Positions 39,353 to 52,124 of a stretch of 64,000 nt of DNA are shown here, piece by piece (within the stretch, counting starts at the first letter, position 1; each line of letters starts with the position of its first letter). The DNA is from Aphrophora alni (Eukaryota > Arthropoda > Insecta > Hemiptera > Aphrophoridae): the NCBI GenBank assembly GCA_963513935.1, contig OY740769.1, positions 38,963,120-39,027,119 on the forward strand, written 5' to 3'. The notes under the pieces were generated by a model. The model did not search any database and had not been told where the DNA came from. It worked only from the letters and a program-made list of their open reading frames with translations. Position numbers and translations under genes: made by a program.

Positions 39353-40190
39353 ATGTCGATCATTCTAAAGATTTTTAGTAATTCTCAAGCGCAGGTAACT
39401 GATAATCTTCAAAGATCTCTTAATCAGGTATCGGAATGGACGCGTGACTGGAAAATTAAACTCAATCAACAAAAATCAACCCATATTATATTTGTTTTGC
39501 GACATGCAGATTCTAGCCATTGGGTTTATATAAGTAATAAACAAATACCACAACGTGATACTGTTCTATATCTAGGAACGCCTTACATGGAAACCCGACG
39601 TGAAGAAATATATAACAGATTCACCTTAAAGTACGTTAAATGTCATTACTTTTAATTTGTAAAAAATCGCAATTAACCCTCTACAATAAGCGACTACTTT
39701 ATATAACGATTATAAAACCAATTTGGACGTATGGAGTAGAACTTTGGGGATATACAAAGACTGTTGGTGCAACGTGGTCAAAACAGCATAATCCGTGTAA
39801 TGACTAACGTAAGATGGTATCAGCGTAACGATGAGTTACATTCGGACGTAAATCTAAAACTATTGACAGAGATAATCAAGGATTATGCAATGCGACATGA
39901 GAAGAGACTTCTTAAACATGTTAACGTGGAAGCTTTACAGCTACTGGACACGGAACTGGGTATAAGAAGTCTTTGTCGGCAGAACCACAAGATCTGTCCC
40001 AATACTAAAAACGTATATACTTTTAAAGTTTTAGATAAAATCATTACATAGCTAGAACCTAGATTATGATTTAGCATTCAACACATGCTTCTTTACACAT
40101 TTGTACATGTATGTGTTACTTATTTAAGCAGTTGCTTAAGATTGTAATGTTTAATTAATCAAAATAAATATTAAAACAAATAAATAAATT
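39353..40190 (+). mobile_element. 5'-truncated Jockey-clade LINE tail
   Basis: The segment begins past the catalytic core of a Jockey-type reverse transcriptase and ends in an A/T-rich tail ('aaataaatattaaaac', near 40160-40190). Extreme 5' truncation is the usual outcome of non-LTR retrotransposition. The exact 5' edge and target duplication were not resolved. Confidence 0.7.
39380..40051 (+). pseudogene. Jockey-type reverse transcriptase, C-terminal part
   Basis: Three blocks in two frames follow family order. 39380-39590 carries LQRSLNQVSEWTRDWKIKLN, then QQKSTHIIF and VLYLG. A shifted frame at 39661-39750 carries SQLTLYNKRLLY and IIKPIWTYGVELWG. The original frame at 39764-40051 carries IIRVMTNVRWYQRNDELHSD and HVNVEALQLLD. 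In Jockey elements these lie after the catalytic YxDD of the RT palm, in the thumb and C-terminal region. The catalytic motif is absent. At least two frame shifts and an internal loss after VLYLG leave it dead. Confidence 0.88.
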
Positions 40191-40329
40191 TAAAACATTC
40201 AAAAGATTTAATAAAAATGACTTTGGGGCGTTGAGGGTTATTGTAGGCCGACACGAAAACTGACCCGCAAAAAATTGTATCGTTTTGGAGAGGGGGAATA
40301 AAGACAATATACATAACGACTTAGAGTAT

Positions 40330-40425
40330 AGGAGTAGAAGGGCTATAGAGTAAGGAGAGGTGATGAGAGAGTAAGAGAAACGGTGAGAGAATGAGAGGGT
40401 GAGAGATAAAGAGAAGGAGAGGATG
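40330..40425. repeat. Purine-rich GAGA-type low-complexity tract
   Basis: Irregular 'gagag' and 'gtgagag' motifs make one strand almost all purine. It causes a spurious Ser/Leu-rich open frame on the minus strand. Confidence 0.8.
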
Positions 40426-40782
40426 CCAGCTTCGTCACACTAATCCAAAACAGCGCTAATATCTCTAAACGTTGCCGTTTGGGTAAAACAGGCGTGAGTG
40501 ATGTCAAAATATATAATTTTAGTACGACAAATTCAATGGAACATAAATTTGAGCTGTGATATACCACTCATATCTGAGAGCTATAGTGACTACAATGTCC
40601 TGTAAATAGGCGTCATAATTTATTTTCATACATGGATGTTTAAAAAATTTGGAATGTACAAATTCTAAAATGTGGTACATAAAACTATAATTGTACAGTG
40701 GTATTGTGTACCTTAGATGTCCCCACAATTGTGTCGAATGCTGAGACCTCATTATTATTGACAGACATGTATGTGTGTAGAG

Positions 40783-40945
40783 TACGTGGCAATCCCGAAA
40801 CAGCCCTGCTGGGTGTTCACTTTTTTCATGTCGGGTTGGATCTCTATTTCTTCCTGAGCTCTCTAACCATATCGAGCCTAACGCTACGAGTATTCGAAGT
40901 CAAGGAGGGGGGAGGGGGGTCCTAATTATTCTTACCTTTTTTTAT
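40783..40945 (+). repeat. Dispersed repeat family C, copy
   Basis: Contains 'ggcaatcccgaa', 'gttcacttttttcatgtcgg', 'ctctctaaccat' and 'agcctaacgct', then a G-rich 'ggaggggggaggggggt' and a T-rich end. Order and orientation match the copies near 36.9 and 37.2 kb. Confidence 0.65.
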
Positions 40946-41091
40946 AAGGTGATGATCAAAAGTTTTTCCAAGGAAAACAAAATTGAGTGCTTTATTGATC
41001 ACTCATTATTAGAATGTAAAATCGTCTTGTGCAGGTTTTAGAAGGATCATGTTTGAAATTATTTCCCTTCTCAAAGACTCATAGAGAGTAC

Positions 41092-41190
41092 GGGTGCGTC
41101 AATCCCGTGGCATTCTAACTGGATCTAAACTTCTTGTTCGTGTAGTGTTCAACTTTTTTCCGAGCGTAGTATTCAAAGTCTAATGGTGTC
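41092..41190 (+). repeat. Partial, diverged copy of repeat family C
   Basis: Shares 'acgggtgcgtcaatcccg' and 'gttcaacttttttccg' with the first half of the other copies; the second half is not recognisable. Confidence 0.4.
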
Positions 41191-41699
41191 TTACATAATT
41201 ACCAATTTAAACGAATTCTGTTTTATACTAAAGTTTATTTTGCAGACAAAACAGTGCATACCTACTGGACGCAACGTCAGAGTAGAAAACCAAGACAGCT
41301 GTGGTCGCTTTTACACAACAATATCGTAAAGTCTGCAAATTTAGGGGTTTAAGATTTACCTCGTAATGATTTGTCTATTTCTGTAATATATAATTTGTTA
41401 CGTTGAATACTAATTTTGTAAATTATAAATATCATTTTTGATTCAAGCAACACCTTAGATACTTTTGGCATGAAATGCCAGAGTAAAATTTTCAGTAATG
41501 AGTCTGGTTACACTTTAAGAAGACTTTTATTTTTCAATTACATTTACAATATTTGGAAGTTTACAACATTATAAATATTATACAATCTATCTATCACTGC
41601 AGTACATTCATTTTAATATATAAATGTATCTTACGTCTAACTTAAATATATTAAATAAAACACAAAGACCAGATTGTGAAAGTTGTTTTATTTCAGTCT

Positions 41700-42400
41700 T
41701 GTGTGTACCAACTGAAAGACCCACTCTTATTAGAGTGTGTGTTGTGTGTTGTGTGTGTGTATGTGTATAGGTTGGTCCCACCATTAGTTAGCTACGGGAA
41801 TGTGGATGCCACCATTATATTACGCGGTTGTCAACCCCCGTGGTTGTCCGACCTGACATATCGACCTGCAGTATACAAATTTTGTTTATCGCGGCCGGTC
41901 ATAACCATTTTACAAAAATATATTAAAATGAATTAACGCGGTAGAAACTAATCGCGCATGCAACCCTGGTTGCATGATTTGTGCATCGGAATATAAACGC
42001 CTATAAAAAATTTAAAAAAATAAAGAACCTAATTTAAAATGAATTAACGCGGTAAAACTAATCGCGTGTGCATCTTTTTGCATCTAATGTATCGGAATAT
42101 AAACGGTTATAAAAAATTAAAAAATTAAATTAGAAATAACACGGAATAAAGAGATGCGATGCACACCAGTTCCTGTTTAAAAAAAAGGAATCTGGATTTA
42201 AATGTTAAAAAAAAACCCTATCATTTCGATAAAAATATGCCCTATATAAAGACTGAAAGCGGCTACAAATACCCTGGTATTTGTATTCTTATACGCGGGC
42301 ATCCGACGATATATGGTGGCATCCACTTACCCTCACTAACATCAAGTGTTGACAACCCATAATGTTGCAAATGTAAGTCTTTCAGCCAGCCTCCTGAGGA
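41700..42400. mobile_element. Possible non-autonomous element built of inverted and tandem repeats
   Basis: 'gtggatgccaccat' at about 41801-41814 recurs inverted at about 42316-42329, with further inverted matches outside it ('ctgaaagac' near 41710 against 'gtctttcag' near 42377). Inside are a 111-bp tandem duplication and two CCCTGG-centred palindromes. The arrangement suggests a diverged foldback or MITE-type element of about 0.7 kb. Exact ends and target duplication were not resolved. Confidence 0.45.
41925..42127 (+). repeat. 111-bp tandem duplication, two diverged units
   Basis: Both units open with 'aaaatgaattaacgcggta' (41925 and 42036), followed by 'actaatcgcg', a gcat-type hairpin, 'atcggaatataaacg' and 'tataaaaaatt'. 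The first unit contains the perfect hairpin catgcaac-cctg-gttgcatg; in the second the hairpin is altered. Confidence 0.8.
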
Positions 42401-45626
<3,226 letters not shown>

Positions 45627-45672
45627 TAGTTTGATTTTTCGGGGATGGAACCTGGCGGCTTAGCGACCCTTA
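45627..45672 (+). repeat. Left terminal inverted repeat of the DD82E transposon
   Basis: Identical over all 46 bases to the reverse complement of 48286-48331. Immediately inside lie a CA-rich run and a GC-rich patch not shared with the other end. Confidence 0.96.
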
Positions 45673-46331
45673 CTACCACACACACACAACCCCTCCCGAC
45701 CGCTCCGGGGCTCGGGCCGAGACACTGACTACACTTTTCACTATAAAATAATAACTTTTTTATTTCGCGTGTTACTTATTTAAGGTTATAATTGGTGTAA
45801 TTGGCTCAAAATTACATTAAAAATGAATCGAAATACGACATAATTGCGACAACTTTAAGTCACCAAAATCTACAATGTGTTTATTGTATTGCATTTCTCG
45901 GCCTTTATTAGCTCTTTATTGATAGCTTTCGTAATATTTTTGTTCTTATACTTCTGTTAACACTGTAGGCGGTAATAGATGATATATCATACTATGATGA
46001 TGATATATGATCATAATTCTTTGTGACTGGCCAGCCCAGGGTTAAACCGAAGCAGGTTATGGAGACTATTGTTAACCAGTTCAACCCTTTCGCAGAAATA
46101 CCTCCCGAAATCCCCCACTTGTCCTACCTACTTTCACTACTGACCCTATCTATTGTGACTTGTGAATTGGTTTCAGTCTGAGTTTTCAGTTCTATCAACC
46201 TTTTATAAATAATTCTATCAACACGCATCAACCTTTTATAAATAATACAGTATACCGTAGAAGGATTTTCTGTGTTGATTTTGTTTGTTTAAGTGATTAG
46301 TGTACATATTTGGAAAGGAAGTGATTATATT

Positions 46332-47537
46332 ATGACGGAAATGACTCCAAACACTAGTAGAGAAATTTTGCATTCACAAGCAAGGACAATTGTTGCTTCT
46401 GTCATACAATACTTTTATTTGGAGAAGAACAATTTAAGACCCTTAAAAGACGTTCAAAAGGTTTTGGAAAGAGTTTCTGACGCGTGTTGTGTTTCGTTAA
46501 GAACCGTTAAGCGAATTAACTTACAGCTTAAAGAAGTGAATAAGTTAGGAAATACACATACAGAAGAAGGCTGTACTACGACCAAGTTTGGAGCGGAAGA
46601 GGCGGGACTGGATGCCAGTTGTCCTCCGTTATCTGGGAAGAAGAGGCGGATAGTAATAAATACACCGAGGAAGAACAAAACTCCGGTTAGAAACAGACCC
46701 ACTACAGACATAGACGACTTTGACAAAGCAGCTATTCGTCGCCACATTCTAAGTTATTATGAAAGACGAGAAGTGCCAACGCTGAGAAAACTACGTTCAT
46801 CGTTGAGAGACACAGAACTTTTCCACGGTAGCCTATCTTCTCTAAACAAAATAGTGAAAAGTTTGGGCTTTGCCTACAAAAAGTTTAATTCCAGGAAGGT
46901 GTTAATGGAAAAACCATCTGTGGCGTTGCTAAGATGCCAATTTCTTAGAAAGATGCATAACATAAACATGGAGAAAGCTGTTTTCCTTGATGAAACGTGG
47001 ATGAATGAAAACCTCAGTAACGATAAGGGCTGGACTGATGGAACAGTTAAAGGAACGCTAGGTTCCCCTCTGGGAAAGGGAAAGCGTTTAATCGTCTGCC
47101 ATGCTGGAAGTAAACAAGGTTGGATTGAAGCTCCTCCTCTGGTATTTCAGTCTAAAAAAACTTCCGATTACCACGAGGAGATGAACGCGGAAGTATTTGA
47201 AAAGTGGTTTTTCGACACTCTACTCCCTACTATTTCTGCTGAAAGCACCATAATAATGGATAACGCTCCATACCATTCAAGGGTTAAGGACAAATCTCCA
47301 ACATCAGGTTCAACCAAAGCCGTTATGGCAAAATGGCTACAAGATAAAGGAATAAGATTCTCTCCAGATTTAAGAAAACCAGAGCTCTACAGTGTTGTTA
47401 AAATGCACAAACCACCTTATCCCACCTATGTAATTGACTCTAAAGCAGCAGAAATGGGGTATAAGGTAATCCGCCTTCCCCCTTATCACTGCCACTACAA
47501 TCCAATCGAAATGGTATGGGGGAACTTGAAAAAATAA
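46332..47537 (+). CDS. DD82E transposase, main frame (catalytic part)
   Basis: Cuts and joins the element ends in the nucleus. The frame opens upstream at 46293 on a GTG; the first ATG is 46332 and is the chosen start, giving 401 codons. Residues counted from that ATG: about 15-75 is a helical region with SLRTVKR typical of a helix-turn-helix. About 100-125 is basic (GKKRRI, PRKNK) and could be a nuclear signal. About 145-190 is a second HTH-like stretch. The RNase H-like domain carries D220 (VFLDETW), D310 (IIMDNAPYHSR) and E393 (NPIEMVWG). Exactly 82 residues separate D310 and E393, against 34-41 in most Tc1/mariner families. The frame closes at TAA 47535, right after NLKK and a run of six A; the remaining C-terminus continues in the -1 frame. 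Confidence 0.9.
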   Translation: MTEMTPNTSREILHSQARTIVASVIQYFYLEKNNLRPLKDVQKVLERVSDACCVSLRTVKRINLQLKEVNKLGNTHTEEGCTTTKFGAEEAGLDASCPPLSGKKRRIVINTPRKNKTPVRNRPTTDIDDFDKAAIRRHILSYYERREVPTLRKLRSSLRDTELFHGSLSSLNKIVKSLGFAYKKFNSRKVLMEKPSVALLRCQFLRKMHNINMEKAVFLDETWMNENLSNDKGWTDGTVKGTLGSPLGKGKRLIVCHAGSKQGWIEAPPLVFQSKKTSDYHEEMNAEVFEKWFFDTLLPTISAESTIIMDNAPYHSRVKDKSPTSGSTKAVMAKWLQDKGIRFSPDLRKPELYSVVKMHKPPYPTYVIDSKAAEMGYKVIRLPPYHCHYNPIEMVWGNLKK

Positions 47538-47806
47538 TATATGTACGGGATAGGAATAATACCTTCAAGTTGAGGGATGTAGAACAACATTTCCACGAAG
47601 CCGTCTCTGCTGTAACACCGGAACAATGGAGCAAGTATGTGGACCATGCCAGGAAAGCAATGGACGAGGATTGGAGAAGTGAAGGACTTAACGACGCCAG
47701 TGTTCAAGAGTTCATAATACGCTTGTGTCCTGGGGATTATGACAGTGAAACCGAATCCGAAAGTGACCTGGAAGATGAAAACATTGGATGCTCTCATTTA
47801 GAATAA
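47534..47806 (+). CDS. DD82E transposase, C-terminal part in the -1 frame
   Basis: The frame is open from 47516 and carries IIYVRDRNNTFKLRDVEQ directly where the main frame stops. It then has VTPEQWSKYVDHARKAMD, as expected after NPIE in this type of transposase, and an acidic tail (SETESESDLEDE) ending at TAA 47804. It needs one extra A in the six-A run (47529-47534), or a -1 shift there, to be joined to the main frame. Together they would make about 491 residues. A frame-breaking single-base loss is most likely; recoding is less likely because the slippery context G-AAA-AAA is not canonical. It is not an independent gene. Confidence 0.82.
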   Translation: MIYVRDRNNTFKLRDVEQHFHEAVSAVTPEQWSKYVDHARKAMDEDWRSEGLNDASVQEFIIRLCPGDYDSETESESDLEDENIGCSHLE

Positions 47807-47923
47807 GTAAGTGTTTCAGAAAGTAATAAACTTACAGGCCAGTTCAATTACCACTCTATAACTACATAATAGCCTATATATTGATAAATAAGGTAGTTTA
47901 TAAAATTATTTTCTGTAATAATC

Positions 47924-47929
47924 AATAAA
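47924..47929 (+). promoter_or_regulatory. Candidate polyadenylation signal of the transposase
   Basis: AATAAA about 120 bp past the C-terminal stop, still inside the transposon. Position and sequence fit, but AATAAA is common in AT-rich DNA. Confidence 0.4.
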
Positions 47930-48285
47930 GGTATAAAGGTCATATATTGGTTAAAATTATCCTACGGAAAATCACTAATAATGTGATAAACGATATCTCA
48001 TAGTCGTCATCACTTCCAATGCTTTAATGAAATATTTTAAAACTTTTTAATATAAGGGTTGTATTGGTAGGCCTATTTTGTATTTTCTGGTTAAATATTG
48101 TTAAGAATGTCGTGTTTGGGCTTATTTTTCTTATAACTTTATGAAGATTTCAAAACTGTGCAAATATAATTTTAAAAATAATTAATTAAAAATGTTGTTG
48201 TTGTGCTTTGAGAACCAACTGATTATACGCTGCAGGCAGGTAGGCCGGGGGCTGCGCGCGTTCCTGCCAGTGTGCGTGTGAGAGC

Positions 48286-48331
48286 TAAGGGTCGCTAAGC
48301 CGCCAGGTTCCATCCCCGAAAAATCAAACTA
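48286..48331 (-). repeat. Right terminal inverted repeat of the DD82E transposon
   Basis: Exact inverted copy of the left end. The inner side is followed by GC-rich sequence ('gggggctgcgcgcg', near 48247-48260). Confidence 0.96.
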
Positions 48332-48552
48332 TAGTTTACAGCGATAGTTTAACACAGTAGAACGGTATGAATTTTAAGGGCTAAAATTTAAAAACTAATA
48401 CCAATTCCAATATAACAGTGTTAGAGTAAAACGAACTCACTAACTTTAATATTACTGTTGCTTGAAGTAGTATTGCCTTATTTGTGTTTCATGACGTCAT
48501 TTATCAAAGATTTCTTTCTTTTAAAGGAGAAATAATATAACAAAGAAATATT

Positions 48553-48722
48553 TTAGGGATTTTAGCCTACACTCAGGTTATCATAGTTTTAGGTTTAATT
48601 TTATTTTAGTAATAGATATGTAAGGTTAGATTTAGTTTATAAGCAAGACCCTCCGATGATGATAACCATGTTATCGAAATGTACATCAGGGCATTAAGTG
48701 GATATAATTAATAAAGAACAAT
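48553..48722 (+). repeat. Dispersed repeat family A, copy 2
   Basis: Starts abruptly at 'agggattttagcc' and matches 29228-29398 almost base for base to the 'aagaacaat' end. The different 5' limits and the common 3' end fit target-primed retrotransposition of a LINE or SINE. Confidence 0.85.
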
Positions 48723-49251
48723 CAATCAGTTAATTGTGTTTTATTAAGTTCCAGTGATTGTGGTTAGGGGCAAATTCAAATTATTAAAGAAATATTGATT
48801 ATTAACGAATGAATCATGTGTATAAATTCACAACAGGTATTCAAATACAAATCAATTTTAATGTTCTAATAGAATTATTTATCGATATTTGATAACACTA
48901 ACACTAACATTTTTTTTATATCCACAAGTATTTTCAAATTCGAATTCTATTTTAATGACATATGTTAAAATACATATTATGAGATATGTAGGTTATTAAG
49001 TATCATACTTTAAAATAGGAAGACTAAGTTTGTGATATATAGGCCTATGTTATTTTATTTCATAACTTCTCGGATTTTAAAATGATAAATCGCCATTATG
49101 AGAAGATTATATATTATTCAATGAGTAAGATTATTTAAATATTATAAATGTTTTCTAAGTTGTCATTATCTGATAGTGAAATACGATTGGGTAACAATAA
49201 TACAAAAATTCATAGGTAAATACAATATGAAATATTAGGCAAGATTTATGG

Positions 49252-49314
<63 letters not shown>

Positions 49315-51112
49315 AGTAACAATTATTTAAAAACTAATTAACTGTCAATTTATATATTTTTTGGAATTTGTGTACAATAAATGCCATATGAAAACTAAGT
49401 TAATTGACAGATTAGACCAAATCTCTTCCATAATAATAATAATCGTAAAACGTCAGGATTGTAAATGAAGAATGAACCGTTAGGTTGGTCATTCTTCTGT
49501 TATTTAAAGTTCAACAATTACGGTAATATTACCTTCTTAGACCCCGAGCTAATATAATGCATGACTGCAATATTATGAAATTATATTGACAAACTAGTTA
49601 CTCATAATTCCACAAAAAAGTTGTTGGTAGAATTTATTAAAGGCATTTCGGATTTTAAATCAAATATAAAAATTACCATTGAAAAAATCGATTGAATCGT
49701 TTGTATTCAATTTGAATGTCCAAATAGGTTCAAAATTTATATTTGTTTCAAAAAATATATATAAAAAAACTATGATATAACAACAACAACTTTCATATTA
49801 TTTCAAAATATTATGAATTAAAATGTTTCCATTAAAAACTTAAGAAAAAGAAAAACGAGTCTTATAACACTCAATTACTATAATGCAACAAGGTAAGAAG
49901 ATAGTTGTATTACGGTAGAAGATTCTGTAAAATGTTAAGAATTTAACAACAAAAAGTCGGTAAACTTATTAGGGTACCTATCAAGCCCTTCATATGAGTA
50001 ATTTTTGGTCGGTATATTAGGGTCCGTTCGTCGTAATTCTAACATTAGTATCCTGAATGTATTAATCTCCTACCTCCTCACTTTGCCTCCTATGATCAAC
50101 AATAATTATATTTGACCAAATTTCGGTAAATGAACCTTTAACCTCTCAAACGTAAACGAGAGCCCTAAACTAATACAGATATCTTGTATTATATTACCTG
50201 AATATTAAACATTTCGTGAAATGTACATAGAGATAAATATGGTAATCTATTTATTATATACATCTAAAAAAATGGTTTCATTGTTACATACTACAATACA
50301 AAAAAATACGTTTCACATTTTTAAATTATTTCGAATAAAATGTTATTTTAGCTTTCTAAAACTTCATTTCCAGGTATTTGTTTATTTCAGTTCCAGAAAG
50401 AAAGAAAAAAACTACAGGCGCTATTTATAATTACAAGTTTTATCTAGTATAAATACAAATTCTCATATTATGTTAATATGAAAACTAAAATCAGTTTTAA
50501 TTAAACTTTGTTGTTTGATTTGTAGATTTTGCATTTAATTGTATTTTTAAAATGGAGTATTTACAACTTAAAACAAATAAAAATTAATACCATACTTGTA
50601 AGAATAAGCAAAGTACAACACCGTTAAAAGAGGTTAAGTGATTAAGTATATAGATATAATTTAATTAACTTGTGGACCAAGGAGAGGGTATTTCTTACAA
50701 AATCACGCTGAATTATTACAGAAGAAACCTTCAATGAATTTGGAAATATGTAGAACTTATAACATGAAACCAAATGTACTCAACTATTTGTTACAGGTTT
50801 ATTTTGGCGATTAAATGGTGGTGTGGTTGTTCCTCATTCATAAAGTTCTTTTTAACCAGACTTCAGAAGTCTGACGCGACTACATAATATGCCATTCTCC
50901 AAAGTTTTGCTATACTAGCCCTACTATATTTCAAGATATATCTTTAGTGATATATTCAGAGAACCAGAGAAAACTACAGAAATACATTCATTCCCTCTTT
51001 CGTGACCTGGCCAAATGATTAACACATAAATTTGCATCATTGCAATACTGCCAGTATATTTATATACATTTATATAGAGTGGCAGGCCAGGTATAAATTT
51101 CTTATGGCTCCC
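48723..51112. other. Intergenic DNA with one TA tract
   Basis: No gene supported. The plus-strand open segment at 50221-50430 is Lys/Ile/Phe-rich and without motif. Confidence 0.5.
49254..49308. repeat. (TA)n microsatellite
   Basis: About 55 bp of uninterrupted alternating AT. Confidence 0.95.
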
Positions 51113-51143
51113 AAATGGTCATAAAAATGGCTTATGACCATTT
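51113..51143. repeat. 12-bp inverted repeat just upstream of repeat B copy 2
   Basis: 'aaatggtcataa' (51113-51124) is mirrored at 51132-51143 around a 7-nt loop. It is followed by further 'tggccatttta' type repeats leading into family B. Confidence 0.8.
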
Positions 51144-51162
51144 TCTGGCCATTTTATGGCTC

Positions 51163-51395
51163 GGCAGGCCATAAATTGAGAGGAGTTGAAAGGGTTGATA
51201 GCTAGAAAACTATTCTAAAGTCAGTCACGGACCCCAAGGAGCCAAATAAAGCATTCAAAGGTTCAATGCCTTCAACCGGAATTATTTGAAAAAACCAATG
51301 AAAGGAATTGCATCATTCTAAGTAACGTAAAAGATTTAAAATAAGCCAATGAAGGCAGAGGATCGGAATAAAGCAGTTTGAAAATAAAAATTATA
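51163..51395 (+). repeat. Dispersed repeat family B, copy 2
   Basis: Aligns with 27078-27313 from 'ggcaggccataaatt' through 'gaggatcggaataaagca'. The downstream leader-like segment seen next to copy 1 is absent here. Confidence 0.85.
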
Positions 51396-51568
51396 ATTAA
51401 GGACTAATGAAGAGGCCAATTAGAATGAACCAAACCAAACAGTTCACTAGACAGTATGTGGTAAAAATGACAATATACAACAACAAAACATTTACTCTAC
51501 TACCAGTTCTCAATAAATTACAATTCTTTAATTTAGTTTTCAAAAATGGCCAAATGTGGACATAAAAA

Positions 51569-51570
<2 letters not shown>

Positions 51571-51626
<56 letters not shown>
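51571..51626. repeat. (TA)n microsatellite
   Basis: About 56 bp of alternating AT; the Tyr/Ile-rich open frame across it is an artefact. Confidence 0.95.
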
Positions 51627-51630
<4 letters not shown>

Positions 51631-52049
51631 AATTTTATTATCAATTTTTAGTGGACAAACACATATTGTGTCCAATTTTCGTGAATATCTGATAATTTTT
51701 ACCTCATTAGTTGGATAATTAGTGAAAAAAAAATCTTTAATCCAGAAATTATTTTTTTGAGGTTAGGGAGTACTCTTATTATTACTATAGCCTACCATTT
51801 TCATGTCCCTTCATTTCTGTGTATTTTCATTTTTCATTTTTCTACGATTCATAGAGACAAAGATATTAAAATAAATAGTATAGATAGTGATGCACTCAAA
51901 ATGCACTTAATGAACTTTTCTACTCAAGCTCAGTGCGGTTTTGCTATGACTTTCGATTTCCCACTCATTTTCATGTAGATATGAAAACTTCCCAGTTACC
52001 TCAATTTTATGTTCCAACTTCCCTCTGGCATTTAAAAAAGTTAAAAATA

Positions 52050-52050
52050 T

Positions 52051-52121
<71 letters not shown>
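52050..52121. repeat. (AC)4(AT)n compound microsatellite
   Basis: A short CA run passes into about 60 bp of alternating AT. Confidence 0.95.

Positions 52122-52124
<3 letters not shown>

Larger units (their letters stand above)
45627..48331 (+). mobile_element. DD82E (Sailor-type) IS630-Tc1-mariner transposon, 2,705 bp
   Basis: The ends are perfect inverted repeats of 46 bp (45627-45672 and 48286-48331), beginning 'tagtttgatttttcgg'. They are flanked by TA on both sides (45625-45626, 48332-48333), the target duplication of this superfamily. The bases around each end form 'aactatagtt', itself a palindrome, so the boundary could be placed two bases further in. The element encodes one transposase split by a single frame break. 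Perfect termini imply recent movement, although the ORF is disrupted in this copy. The superfamily is firm; the family name rests on catalytic spacing. Confidence 0.93.

Noticed and set aside
46454..46747. Minus-strand open frame within the transposase gene
   Set aside because: Shadow of the plus-strand transposase, as are 47440-47634 and 47495-47797.
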